A DNA stretch of 64,000 nt from Gemmatimonadetes bacterium SCN 70-22 (lineage in GTDB: Bacteria > Gemmatimonadota > Gemmatimonadetes > Gemmatimonadales > Gemmatimonadaceae). The notes beneath the pieces were generated by a model, which was not told the DNA's origin, made no database searches, and worked only from the letters and a program-made list of their open reading frames with translations. This document shows positions 45,045-53,919 of the stretch, piece after piece. The stretch covers positions 62,001 through 126,000 of the forward strand of contig MEDZ01000006.1 in assembly GCA_001724275.1 (NCBI GenBank), in the 5' to 3' direction. How positions within the stretch are numbered: position 1 is the stretch's first letter; each line of letters starts with the position of its first letter. The position numbers were made by a program, and so were the translations under genes.

Positions 45045-47540
45045 TCACTCGTACCGCAGGGCCCGCATCGGGTCGACCTTCGACGCGCGGAGTGCCGGGA
45101 GATAGCCGGCCCCGAGCGCGACGACGGCCAGCAGGAGCGCGCCGCCCACGACCGCGAAGGGGTCGAAGCCCTGCACGCCATACAGGAGCGACTGCGCCCC
45201 GCGCCCGACCGCGACGGCCCCGGCGATGCCGATCACGCCGCCAATGGCCAGCATGACCGCGACCTGCCGCAGGACCATCCCACGCACCATCCCGGCGTCG
45301 GCCCCTAGCGCCATGCGCACCCCGATCTCACGCGTGCGCTGGGCCACGGTGTAGGCCAGCACGCCGTACAGCCCCACCGCCGCCAGCAGCGTGGCGAGGG
45401 CGGCAAAGGCGGCCGAGAGCGTCCCGAGCATGCGATCCAGGAAGACGTTCTCCTTCACCTGCTGCGGGAGCGTCTTGAGCTCCTCGACCGGGAGGTTGGG
45501 GTCGAGGCGGGCCAGGAGCGGCGGGATGCTGCGCAGGAGCTGCTCCGGCGCCATTGCCGTCCTGACGTAGAAGTACATGTTCCCCACCGTCGAGTCCTGG
45601 CGCCAGGGGATGAAGAACTGCGGGGGAACGGCCCGCTTCACGTCGCTGTACTTGGCGTCCTTGATGAGTCCCACGATCTCGATCTCGAGCGGCCCTTCGC
45701 CCTCGGTCGAGATGTGCTTCCCCACCACGTCGCGCCCCATGTTGAACTTGCGCGCGAACGCCTCGTTGACGACCGCGACCTGCGGCGCCCCCCTGCCGTC
45801 GGCCACGGTGAACTCGCGCCCGGCCAGGAGCGGGATGCCTAACGCCGAGAGGTAGCCGGCGCCGACTTCGTTGAAGCGGGCATTGGTGTCGGTGTCGGGA
45901 TCGGCCTGGAAGCCCTCGACGCGCATGTCGGTCCCCCAGTTGTCGCCCGAGAGGATCGGGACGCGGGCCGACGACACCGCGGTGACCCCCGGCAGCCCCG
46001 AGAGCTCCTCCTCGACCCGGTTGAAGAGCGTGGCCGAGCGGGCGGGCGCGTAGCCGTTGAGCCGCGGCGAAATGGCGAAGGTGACGACGTTGTCCGCCTT
46101 CACGCCCAGCTCGACCCGCGCGATGTTGGCCAGCGACCGGATGAACAGCCCCGCGGCCACCAGGAGCGCCATCGAGAGGGCGATCTGCGCCGTGACCAGC
46201 GATGACCGGAAGCGCGCGGCCGACTTGTGCGAGGAGAGGTTGCCGGCGTTCGAGCGGATGGTCGTGACCAGGTCGGAGCGCGTGGAGTGGAGGGCCGGAA
46301 AGAGCCCGAACAGCACGCCGGTCGCCAGCGACGTCGCGGCGGCGAAGACGACGACGCCGGTATCCAGGGAGAGGACGAGCGTTCGTGTCGCCGCGGGCGG
46401 GAGCATCGACGCGATCGCGGTCAGCGTCCACTGGGCGACGATGACGGAGACGACGCCCCCCATCACCGCCAGCAGCACCGACTCCGTCAGCAGCTGACGG
46501 AGCAGCTGCCAGCGTGCCGCGCCGATGGACAGCCGCACCGCCATCTCCATGGAACGGTTGGCGGCCCGTGCCAGGAGGAGGTTGGCGATGTTCGCGCACG
46601 CGATCAGGAGGACGATCGCCGTGATCCCCATGAGCATGAAGAGCGGCGTGCGCGATTCCGTGTGGATGGTGCTCTGGCCGCGCGCCCCGGGGGCCAGCAC
46701 GAGCTCACGCGCCTTGAAGCGCGCCATGGTCGCGTCGCTCATCCCCTGCTGCTGCGGCGCCTCGACGTCGGTGATGATGGGCTTGTAGATGCTGTTGAGT
46801 CCCTGGGCGGCCTGCGCGAGGTCGACGCCGGGCTTGAGTCGCCCGAAGGCGTACACCCAGTAGGAACTCCGGCGCTCGTAGTCGTCGCGCGGCCCGGAGA
46901 GCAGCCCCCGCATGGTGATGGGGACGAAGACGTGGGGCTCGATACCGAGCGTGGTCCCCGTGAACCCCTCGGGGGCGATGCCGATGATGGTGAGGGCCTG
47001 CCCGTTGACGGTGATGACCTCGTTGAGGACCGACGGGTCGCTCCCCAGCTGTGTCTCCCAGTACTGGTGGCTGAGGACGGCGAGCGGGTGCGCGCCGATG
47101 ATCTCGTCGTCATTGGGGCCGATGAGTCGCCCGCGCGCGGCCGAGATCCCCAGCGTCGAGAAGTACGATCCGGAGACGAACATCCCGTTGCCGTTCAGCG
47201 TCTGGTTCCGGAAGGCGACATTGGCGGTGAAGCCCCGGTGGGCGGCCAACCCGGCAAGGACCGTCTGTCGCTGCTCCAGGTCGCGGAACATGGGATACGA
47301 CAGGACCTGCTCGCAGTCGCCGGCCTGGCTGCAACTCGTGCGTCCCGGCTTGGGTCCCGGCGCCGAGAGGTTCACCAGCCGGCTCGCCTCGCGCACCGGG
47401 AGATTGCGCAGGAGCATCTGGTTGAACAGGGAGAAGATCGCGGCGTTGGCGCCGATCCCGAGCGCCAGCGAGATGACGGCGACGGCGGTGACGAACGGCG
47501 ACTTGGCGAGCGTGCGGAAGGCGTACCGTATCGTGTGCAT
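45045..47540 (-). CDS. ADOP-family (MacB/FtsX-like) ABC transporter permease, orphan
   Basis: An 831-aa inner-membrane protein with duplicated FtsX/MacB permease halves. The N-terminal helix and MacB-PCD start read MHTIRYAFRTLAKSPFVTAV...SLALGIGANAAIFSLF. The first FtsX part contains LMGITAIVLLIACANIANLLLARA. A second periplasmic part contains VVNEAFARKFN and VGLIKDAKYSD. The last FtsX part is LLAAVGLYGVLAYTVAQRTREIGVRMALG, ending PALRASKVDPMRALRYE. This is the acidobacterial duplicated orphan permease layout. No ATP-binding subunit is encoded nearby, as usual for the family. ATG 47540 begins the family signature. Substrate unknown. Confidence 0.92.
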   Translation of the reverse strand: MHTIRYAFRTLAKSPFVTAVAVISLALGIGANAAIFSLFNQMLLRNLPVREASRLVNLSAPGPKPGRTSCSQAGDCEQVLSYPMFRDLEQRQTVLAGLAAHRGFTANVAFRNQTLNGNGMFVSGSYFSTLGISAARGRLIGPNDDEIIGAHPLAVLSHQYWETQLGSDPSVLNEVITVNGQALTIIGIAPEGFTGTTLGIEPHVFVPITMRGLLSGPRDDYERRSSYWVYAFGRLKPGVDLAQAAQGLNSIYKPIITDVEAPQQQGMSDATMARFKARELVLAPGARGQSTIHTESRTPLFMLMGITAIVLLIACANIANLLLARAANRSMEMAVRLSIGAARWQLLRQLLTESVLLAVMGGVVSVIVAQWTLTAIASMLPPAATRTLVLSLDTGVVVFAAATSLATGVLFGLFPALHSTRSDLVTTIRSNAGNLSSHKSAARFRSSLVTAQIALSMALLVAAGLFIRSLANIARVELGVKADNVVTFAISPRLNGYAPARSATLFNRVEEELSGLPGVTAVSSARVPILSGDNWGTDMRVEGFQADPDTDTNARFNEVGAGYLSALGIPLLAGREFTVADGRGAPQVAVVNEAFARKFNMGRDVVGKHISTEGEGPLEIEIVGLIKDAKYSDVKRAVPPQFFIPWRQDSTVGNMYFYVRTAMAPEQLLRSIPPLLARLDPNLPVEELKTLPQQVKENVFLDRMLGTLSAAFAALATLLAAVGLYGVLAYTVAQRTREIGVRMALGADAGMVRGMVLRQVAVMLAIGGVIGIAGAVAVGRGAQSLLYGVQGFDPFAVVGGALLLAVVALGAGYLPALRASKVDPMRALRYE

Positions 47541-47726
47541 GTCGCACTCTGCTGGGGATGGCCGGAGGGACGACGTCCAGCGCCTTGGACAGCGTACGAA
47601 CGCCAAGGGGTTTCGTTTCAGGGTGCGCCTCGCCAAGCGCCCGGGGGCCCGACACTATAGGAGTGGCGCAGGCCGGCGCCTGTGTGCGCCTCCACTCCCG
47701 TCCTCCGTCCCCAGGTCATTCGACCC

Positions 47727-48158
47727 ATGCCCGACATCGTCCACGACTTCCCGGTTGGCGCGCCAGCCGCCCGCGTCTTCGACATGTTCACGACCTCGGC
47801 CGGCCTCGACACCTGGTGGACCGCCCGCTCGAGCGGGACGCCGTCGTTAGGCGCGGAGTATCACCTCTGGTTCGCCCCCGAGCACGACTGGCGCGCCCGC
47901 GTCACGGCCTGCGATCCCGGGCGCCGCTTCGAGCTCGAGGTGACGCGCGCCATGGATGACTGGTTGGGGACGCGCGTGCGCGCAGAGCTCGAGGAGCACT
48001 CCGGTATCACCACGGTCCGCTTCGCCCATCTCGGCTGGCGCGAAGCCAGCGAGCACTTCAGGATTTCGTCGTTCTGCTGGGCCATGTACCTCCGGTTGCT
48101 GCGGCTGTATCTCGAGGAGGGGGTGGTGGTGGAGTATGCGCGGCGGCTGACGGTGTAG
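47727..48158 (+). CDS. SRPBCC (START-like/AHSA1-type) domain protein
   Basis: A 143-aa single-domain protein. IVHDFPVGAPAARVFDMFTTSAGLDTWWT is the canonical opening of polyketide-cyclase/AHSA1 proteins, and TTVRFAHLGW followed by the long C-terminal helix (SFCWAMYLRLLRLYLEEG) completes the helix-grip fold. The family binds hydrophobic ligands or assists a chaperone; nothing here indicates which. The ATG sits at the domain start. Its TAG runs directly into a G-rich 14-bp repeat array. Confidence 0.87.
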   Translation: MPDIVHDFPVGAPAARVFDMFTTSAGLDTWWTARSSGTPSLGAEYHLWFAPEHDWRARVTACDPGRRFELEVTRAMDDWLGTRVRAELEEHSGITTVRFAHLGWREASEHFRISSFCWAMYLRLLRLYLEEGVVVEYARRLTV

Positions 48159-48213
48159 GGCGGGATACGCAGGGCGGGAGGCGCCGGGCGGGAGACGCCG
48201 GGCGGGAGGCGCG
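48158..48213 (+). repeat. G-rich tandem array, four 14-bp units
   Basis: Units GGGCGGGATACGCA, GGGCGGGAGGCGCC, GGGCGGGAGACGCC and GGGCGGGAGGCGCG follow one another from the SRPBCC stop codon. Paired GGG tracts in every unit give G-quadruplex potential on the plus strand, about 160 bp before the NHL protein start. Confidence 0.8.
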
Positions 48214-48374
48214 AGTCGGGAGACAGGACCGGTGGCGCGTGGTGCGCCGCCAGCGGCGGGTGGATAGCGTTGCCGGAAGGGTGAGCGTATGCTATCGGCG
48301 GCGGACACCCGGTGTTCCGCCGAACGCACACGTATCCAACGGGCGCCAGCGCGCCGGAACACCAGGAGGGGAGC

Positions 48375-49484
48375 TTGGCTCGTCGTCAGGATCGCGTGCG
48401 CCGCGCGGCGCGCGCTGGAGGGCGCGTCGCCACTTTGCTGCTGGCGGTGCCGTTGGCGGTGCCGTTGGCGGTGGCCGGGGCGCAGCAGGGTGCGGCGCCG
48501 GTGAACGATCGCCCCAACCCGTACAAGACCGAGGTGGGATGGGCTCGCATGCCCGAGGGGCGCACATGGGGGTCGACCAGCGCGGTCGACATCGATCCCG
48601 ACGGCGTGAGCGTCTGGGTGGGCGAGCGTTGCGGCGCCAATACGTGCGTCGGGTCGAATCTCGACCCGATCCTCAAGTTCGACGCGACCGGATCGCTGGT
48701 CAAAAGCTTCGGTGCGGGCCTGGTCATGTGGCCGCACGGGATCCATGTCGACCGCCAGGGGAACGTCTGGGTGACCGACGGGCTGGACAACCGCCCACGC
48801 CGCCCGCGCGGCGCCCCGCCCGACGCCCCCCTCCCCCCTGCGCCTGCGATGGTCGCGGGGCACCAGGTCCACAAGTTCTCGCCCGAGGGCAAGCTCCTCA
48901 TGTCGCTCGGCGATCCGGGGGGCGGGCATGACGCCCGGTACTTCTGGCAACCCAACGACGTCCTGGTGGCGCCCGACGGGAGCATCTTCGTGGCCGAGGG
49001 GCACGGCGGCGACAATGCGCGCATCCTCAAGTTTGCGCCTGACGGTAAGTTCCTGAGGGCGTGGGGGAAGAAGGGGACCGGCAGGGGAGAGTTCGACCAG
49101 CCGCATGCGCTGGCCATGGATTCGCGGGGGCGTCTCTTCGTCGCCGATCGCTCGAACAACCGCATCCAGATCTTCGACCAGGAGGGGACCTTCCTGGACG
49201 CGTGGTACCAGTTCTCGCGCGTCAGCGGGCTCTGGATCGACGCCGACGACACGCTCTACGCCGCCGACTCCGAGTCCGGGTCGATCGATCCCTCGCGCAA
49301 GGCGTGGCTGCGCGGCATCCGCATCGGGAGCGCGAAGGACGGGAGCGTGCGGTACTTCATCCCGGATCCGGATGTGGACTCACGGAACACGAGCGCCGCC
49401 GAGGGCGTGGCCGTGGACCGGAACGGCGTGATCTACGGGGCGGAGGTGGGGCCGCGGGCGCTGAAGCGGTATGTGAGGAAGTAG
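48375..49484 (+). CDS. Secreted NHL-repeat beta-propeller protein
   Basis: About 369 aa. The signal peptide contains a DNA-level repeat giving AVPLAVPLAVAG. The mature protein is a six-bladed NHL propeller with blades DPILKFDATGSLVKSFG, GIHVDRQGNVWVTDG, HKFSPEGKLLMSLGDPG, LVAPDGSIFVAEGHGG, FDQPHALAMDSRGRLFVADR and GVAVDRNGVIYGAEVG, the pattern of peptidyl-alpha-hydroxyglycine lyase-like proteins. Two Cys (ERCGANTC) may form a disulfide. The probable start is TTG 48375, placed 5 nt after AGGAGG; longer in-frame starts have no ribosome site. A related protein is encoded at 53920 on the other side of the PQQ dehydrogenase, suggesting a shared role. The reaction, if any, is unknown. Confidence 0.83.
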   Translation: MARRQDRVRRAARAGGRVATLLLAVPLAVPLAVAGAQQGAAPVNDRPNPYKTEVGWARMPEGRTWGSTSAVDIDPDGVSVWVGERCGANTCVGSNLDPILKFDATGSLVKSFGAGLVMWPHGIHVDRQGNVWVTDGLDNRPRRPRGAPPDAPLPPAPAMVAGHQVHKFSPEGKLLMSLGDPGGGHDARYFWQPNDVLVAPDGSIFVAEGHGGDNARILKFAPDGKFLRAWGKKGTGRGEFDQPHALAMDSRGRLFVADRSNNRIQIFDQEGTFLDAWYQFSRVSGLWIDADDTLYAADSESGSIDPSRKAWLRGIRIGSAKDGSVRYFIPDPDVDSRNTSAAEGVAVDRNGVIYGAEVGPRALKRYVRK

Positions 49485-49493
49485 GTGGGAGTC

Positions 49494-49526
49494 GGGAGAC
49501 GGGGGACGGGGGACGGGGGACGGGAG
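49494..49526 (+). repeat. G-rich 7-bp tandem array after the NHL gene
   Basis: GGGAGAC followed by three GGGGGAC units and a partial GGGAG begin 10 bp past the stop. It has G-quadruplex potential on the plus strand. Confidence 0.8.
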
Positions 49527-49573
49527 TGCGCGCGTGTGGCCGCGCGCTGACCGGCGCGCAGGCACCGAGACAC

Positions 49574-49601
49574 GCAAACGGCGCCCAGAGGCGCCGTTTG
49601 C
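49574..49601. terminator. Perfect hairpin, bidirectional terminator
   Basis: A 12-bp stem GCAAACGGCGCC (49574-49585) pairs with GGCGCCGTTTGC (49590-49601) around CAGA. It lies between the stops of the convergent NHL and PQQ dehydrogenase genes. A short A-tract on one arm and T-tract on the other suit either direction. Confidence 0.75.
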
Positions 49602-49631
49602 ACTCCCGTCTCCCAACGCCCGTCTCGCCAC

Positions 49632-51836
49632 TCACCTCCGCAGCGCCAGCGCCGTCAGCGTGGTCGACGATCCGGCCCCGGAGGCGAAGACGATGTACTG
49701 CCGCCCCTTGTGCATGAAGGTCATCGGGAGCGCGGTGGTCTTGGCCGGAATGCGCACCGCGCCGACCTGCTTGCCGGTCGCCTTGTCGACGGCGAACAGC
49801 TGCGGCGGCTGGCCGGGGACGCCGCCATTGCGCCCCGTACCGTAGATGAGGAGCGTCTTCGTCGTGATGATCTGCGCCTGCCCCCGCGCCCCCTGCGGCG
49901 GGAGCGACACGCCGGCGAAGAGCGGGTCCTTGCTGCTGACGGGTACCATCCCGCCGTTGGGGATCCACCACTTCCTGTCGCCGGTGTTCAGGTCGTAGGC
50001 GGTGATCCCGCCGAATTCCCTGGGCTTGGCGATCGACACGCCCCCGATGAGCGAGGCGCCGGCGCGTGACGAGAATCCCTCCCCCTGCAGGTCCTTGCGC
50101 GGCGTGTACCCCGCGGGGGTCGGGAGCGCCCCGGGAAGGCCGCAGCTGTCGTGCGGCGACGAGTAGTTGAACTCCGAGCACGGGTCCTTCTGCAGGGAGA
50201 TGGTGCTCAGCCCCGTCTGCGATCCGACGTACACCATCCCCGTCTCCGGGTCGACCGCGACGCCGCCGTCGATGTTCACCCCGCCCGACGCGCCAGGGGC
50301 GTACCACGAGCAGGTGAGCCCGCTCGTGCCACCGTCGATGGGCTGCCCCGGGATGTAGTACGCGCCCATGCGGCACTTCCGGGCCAGCGTGAGCGCCGAG
50401 TCCCTGATGGCCGGCGTGTAGTCGATCAGGTCGCGCTCCATCAATCCCTGCTGGCTGTACGGCGCCGGCCTGGTGGGAATCGGCTGCGTGGGCCACGCCT
50501 CCTCCCCCGGGACCTCGCTCGCCATCACCGGGGTCTCGACGATGGGCCAGACGGGCTCTCCCGTCTCGCGGTCGAGCACGTAGAGCCACCCCTGCTTGGT
50601 GGCCTGGGCGACGATCCTGCGCCGCCTCCCGTCGACGGTGACGTCCAGCACGTTAGGCGCGATGGGGGTGTCGTAGTCCCAGATGTCGTGGTGCACGAAC
50701 TGGTAGTGCCACTTGCGCTTCCCGGTCCTGGCGTCGATCGCGACCAGCGAGTTGCCGAAGAGGTTCGCCCCGGGACGATGGCCGCCGTATTCGTCCATGA
50801 GCGGCATCCCGGTGGGGACGTAGACGAGGCCGAGCTCGGGGTCCGACGCCCACGTCGCCCACGGGTCCACCTTGCCGACCCCCGGCGTCCCGGGCTTCGT
50901 CCCATGCTTCCACGTCTCGGCGCCGAACTCGCCCGGCTGCGGGATGAGGTTGAACTTCCACAGCTGCGTCCCGGTGCGCACGTCGAAGCCGCGCACGAAG
51001 CCGTGGATGTTCCTGAGGCGGATCGGGTAATAGCCGTGGATCGACGAGTTCCCGAGGACGATCACGTCGCCCATGATCACCGCCGGGCTGCTGTTGGCGA
51101 TTTGTCCCTCGCTGGGGTCGATGCCGGTGGTGCCGTCGGCGCCCGTCTTCGTCGCCTCGTTCCACCGTTCGCCCGGCCTGGCCTTGCGCGCGGGGGCCGC
51201 GTCGGAGATGATGAGCGGTCCCGAGTCGTCGACGGCCAGCGGCACGATCGGGTAGCCGAGTCCCTCCATGAGGTCGACGACCCCGTTCTTCCCGAACCGG
51301 GGGTCGGGAAGCCCGGTCTTCGCGTCGAGCGAGGCGAGGTGGTAGCCCGGCGTGATCACGATGACGCGCTCCTCCTTTCCGTCGGTCCAGTACGCGAGCC
51401 CCCGACCGGCGAACTGTCGCGGCGCCTTCTGCCAGCGGATCCCCTCGTCCATGCGCCACATCCACAGCGTCTCGCCCGTCTCCGGATCGATGGCGGTGGC
51501 GATGCGGCGCGTGGTGGCCACGGTGAAGAGGCGCCCGTTCGCGTAGAGCGGGGTCGTGCGGTAGTACTCGTCGGCGCCGAAGGGGGCCGCGTTCCACGTC
51601 CACGCCACCTTGAGCGAGTCGAAGTTGCGGGCGTTCACCTGGTCGAGCGACGAGTAGCGCGTCCCCCACGCGTCCCCGGCCCAGTACCGCCACTCCCCCG
51701 GCACGTTGCCGCGGACCAGCGACTGCCCCTGCGAGGCGCTCGAGGTGGCGACGCGGGCGAGCGAGGCGGCGACCAGCGCCGCCGCCAGTACGGCCGTCGT
51801 CCCTAACGAGCGCCGGGTGGTCCATCGTTGCGTCAT
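49632..51836 (-). CDS. PQQ-dependent dehydrogenase (membrane glucose dehydrogenase-like propeller)
   Basis: A 734-aa periplasmic quinoprotein with an N-terminal signal (TTAVLAAALVAASLA). The eight-bladed propeller is marked by tryptophan-docking motifs such as AIDPETGETLWMWRMD, AIDARTGKRKWHYQFVHHDIWDYDT (the HHD-x-W-D region of mGDH-type enzymes), YVLDRETGEPVW, AVDPETGMVYVGS and AYDLNTGDRKWWIPNGG. The family oxidises sugars or alcohols with PQQ and passes electrons to a quinone or cytochrome. There is no membrane anchor domain like that of mGDH. No fused haem is present either; the HupE-cytochrome c fusion just upstream in the same operon (45 bp) could accept the electrons. PQQ biosynthesis genes are not in the window. 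Confidence 0.9.
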   Translation of the reverse strand: MTQRWTTRRSLGTTAVLAAALVAASLARVATSSASQGQSLVRGNVPGEWRYWAGDAWGTRYSSLDQVNARNFDSLKVAWTWNAAPFGADEYYRTTPLYANGRLFTVATTRRIATAIDPETGETLWMWRMDEGIRWQKAPRQFAGRGLAYWTDGKEERVIVITPGYHLASLDAKTGLPDPRFGKNGVVDLMEGLGYPIVPLAVDDSGPLIISDAAPARKARPGERWNEATKTGADGTTGIDPSEGQIANSSPAVIMGDVIVLGNSSIHGYYPIRLRNIHGFVRGFDVRTGTQLWKFNLIPQPGEFGAETWKHGTKPGTPGVGKVDPWATWASDPELGLVYVPTGMPLMDEYGGHRPGANLFGNSLVAIDARTGKRKWHYQFVHHDIWDYDTPIAPNVLDVTVDGRRRRIVAQATKQGWLYVLDRETGEPVWPIVETPVMASEVPGEEAWPTQPIPTRPAPYSQQGLMERDLIDYTPAIRDSALTLARKCRMGAYYIPGQPIDGGTSGLTCSWYAPGASGGVNIDGGVAVDPETGMVYVGSQTGLSTISLQKDPCSEFNYSSPHDSCGLPGALPTPAGYTPRKDLQGEGFSSRAGASLIGGVSIAKPREFGGITAYDLNTGDRKWWIPNGGMVPVSSKDPLFAGVSLPPQGARGQAQIITTKTLLIYGTGRNGGVPGQPPQLFAVDKATGKQVGAVRIPAKTTALPMTFMHKGRQYIVFASGAGSSTTLTALALRR

Positions 51837-51881
51837 GGTGGTCTCGATCCTCGCGCGGTGGGGGAAGGGTGGGCGGCGCCG

Positions 51882-53654
51882 TCAGCGCCCGCTGGTCTCG
51901 ATCCGGATGCGCCTGGCGGCGACGGTGTCCGCCGGGAGCTCCTCGTCGCCCGCCGGGAGGCCGTTGAGCATGAGGATGTACGCCGTCACCGCCGCGTACT
52001 CGTCGCTCGTCAGGCTTCCCGGGCTGTTCTTGGGCATCTTCTCGGTCATGAAGGCGAGCAGTTCGGAGAGGCGCCTGCCCTCCCAGGCGTTCCGGAACGT
52101 CACCCCGGTGTGCGAGGCCGGCGTGTGGCACTCGCGGCACGTCCCGACGTAGATGTCCTTCCCGCGTGCCGCCTGGGCATCGGTGTACACCCCCGACAGC
52201 GTCGAGCGCACCTCCTCGCCCGCCTGCGCGTGGGCGGTGGCGGCGGCGCCGGCCAGGGCGATGGCGAGGGCGAGCACGGCGAGCGTCCCGCCGGCCGGGC
52301 GCGATGGCGTCCGCGCCAGGCGGGCGACCACGATCGACACCCCCCAGAGCACGGCGACGATGATCAGCAGGAGCATCAGGGTACGCATCAGGGCGACGGC
52401 CAGCGTCACGTCGAGCGCGGGCCAGGTGAAGCGGTATGCGCGCAGCACGGCGAACCGTGCCGTCATCCAGTGCCAGCTTTCGTGGGCCACCAGGGCCGAG
52501 AGCACGATCACGCCCAGCCGCTCGGCGACCACGCGGCTCAAGATCCATGCAAGGAGCGGGATGGCAAGGGCGATGACCAGCAGCTGCCCCAGCTCCACGC
52601 CGACGTTGAAGGCGAGGAGCGAGGTCACGAGATGGCGCCCCGCGAACTGGAGCGAGTCGCGCAGGGCGAAGGAGAAGCCGAAGCCGTGCACCAGCCCGAA
52701 GCCGAAGGCCACGAGCCACCGACGGTCGAGGCGCGCCCCGGCGATGTTCTCGAGCGCCATGGCGACGATCGAGGCGGCGATCAGGAACTCGATGAGGGGG
52801 GGAAACCACCCAGCGCCGGGCGCCATGCCTAACGCGGATGCGAGCAGGGTGATGGAATGCGCCGCCGTGAAGGCGGTCACGACCCCGGCCAATGGGCGCA
52901 GCCGCCGGATCGGGATGACGAGGCAGAGGAGGAACAGGAGGTGATCGAGCCCCCCCAGGATGTGCTCGAACCCCAGCGCCACGAAACGCCCCGCCGCCTG
53001 CCACGCGCCCGGATCGAGGGGGACCAGCCCCGGGTTCCCCTCGTACTGGAAGGCGCGCTCGCTTCCGTCGGGCATCGCCCAGCGCAACACGGTGGAGGTC
53101 GTGACGCCCAGGTGGGCCAGCAGGGGGCGTACCGAGAAGCGCGAGTGGGGCGAGGCGATGGGATAGGCGAGGACCACGTCCATCATCGCCTGGCGCCACG
53201 GGAGCTCCGTCTCGTTGGGGAGTGGCGGGGACGACGCCCCGGCCACGGCGCAGTCGAACGACTCGAAGCTGCGGTCCGACGGCAGGGCGATGCGCGCCGC
53301 GACGATGCGCCCGCCGGTGAGGCGGCGGCCGCCCTCGTACAGCTCGAGGTAGCCCAGGATCCACAGCGTCGCGGCCTCGTGCAGGCGCGGGGTCACGCGC
53401 GCGATGTCGAGGTAGTCGCCGCGGATGAGCGGGATGTCGACGTCGCGCACCGCCTCGAGCGGGACCCTGACGACGAGGCGCAGCTGCGTGCTGTCGGCCC
53501 GCGCGATCAGCTGCACCGTCGCCCGGGGCGGGACCTCGTGCCCCCATCCCGGGGCCGACCGGGCCAGCAGGAGGAGGATGAGCGCAAGGAGCGGGCGCCA
53601 CGCGCGCGCCGCGCGCGGGTGCGCGCGTTGCACGAGCGTGTGCGGCGGCGCCAT
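51882..53654 (-). CDS. HupE/UreJ family membrane protein fused to a cytochrome c
   Basis: About 590 aa. A signal and a periplasmic beta domain come first (about 40-200: VRVPLEAVRDVDIPLIRGDY). The HupE/UreJ-type membrane region follows (about 220-480), with GFEHILGGLDHLLFLLCLV, FTAAHSITLLAS, GFGLVHGFGFSFAL and VAHESWHWM, rich in conserved His typical of this presumed metal-handling family. After one more helix comes a mono-haem cytochrome c (CRECH near residue 505, EKMPKNSPGSL with the distal Met). The cytochrome domain resembles the free cytochrome at 42365. Transcribed just ahead of the PQQ dehydrogenase, it may anchor or accept electrons from it; the HupE part may move a metal (inference). 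ATG 53654 or GTG 53657; no ribosome site is obvious. Confidence 0.83.
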   Translation of the reverse strand: MAPPHTLVQRAHPRAARAWRPLLALILLLLARSAPGWGHEVPPRATVQLIARADSTQLRLVVRVPLEAVRDVDIPLIRGDYLDIARVTPRLHEAATLWILGYLELYEGGRRLTGGRIVAARIALPSDRSFESFDCAVAGASSPPLPNETELPWRQAMMDVVLAYPIASPHSRFSVRPLLAHLGVTTSTVLRWAMPDGSERAFQYEGNPGLVPLDPGAWQAAGRFVALGFEHILGGLDHLLFLLCLVIPIRRLRPLAGVVTAFTAAHSITLLASALGMAPGAGWFPPLIEFLIAASIVAMALENIAGARLDRRWLVAFGFGLVHGFGFSFALRDSLQFAGRHLVTSLLAFNVGVELGQLLVIALAIPLLAWILSRVVAERLGVIVLSALVAHESWHWMTARFAVLRAYRFTWPALDVTLAVALMRTLMLLLIIVAVLWGVSIVVARLARTPSRPAGGTLAVLALAIALAGAAATAHAQAGEEVRSTLSGVYTDAQAARGKDIYVGTCRECHTPASHTGVTFRNAWEGRRLSELLAFMTEKMPKNSPGSLTSDEYAAVTAYILMLNGLPAGDEELPADTVAARRIRIETSGR

Positions 53655-53738
53655 CACGGGAGGGTGGGGGCGATGGGGGAGGTGCGCATCACGACTGTAC
53701 GGACACGCCGCTTTGGATGCTGGCTGCGGTCACGGATC

Positions 53739-53815
53739 GGGTGCGAATCGGGTGCGGGACGGGTGCGGGCCGGGTGCGGGACGGGTGCGGGACGGGTGCG
53801 GGACGGGTGCTGGAC
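53739..53815 (+). repeat. Seven 11-bp G-rich units between divergent genes, G-quadruplex potential
   Basis: GGGTGCGGGAC is repeated with the first, third and seventh units slightly changed (GGGTGCGAATC, GGGTGCGGGCC, GGGTGCTGGAC). GGG tracts with 2-3 nt loops on the plus strand form a textbook quadruplex pattern. It lies between the HupE-cytochrome start (53654) and the NHL gene start (53920). Confidence 0.85.
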
Positions 53816-53919
53816 GGGAGGCGGAACGCGACGGTAGTATGGTCGCCGCACGCCGCGCCGACGAGACCAGCGCCCCCCTTTCGCGCGGGAATGGGGCCGT
53901 TCCCCGGGATTGGACGTCC

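Noticed and set aside
45045-47540. Missing ATPase partner as evidence of a broken ABC operon
   Set aside because: ADOP-type permeases are normally encoded without an adjacent ATPase, so this is expected.
50653-53601. Minus-strand frame of 982 codons spanning the PQQ dehydrogenase/HupE boundary
   Set aside because: A same-strand, shifted-frame shadow crossing two well-supported genes; it has only Arg/Pro/Gly-rich sequence.
53739-53815. 11-bp array as a replication origin iteron set
   Set aside because: No DnaA box-like or AT-rich segment is nearby and there is no replication gene; G-rich units fit quadruplex arrays better.
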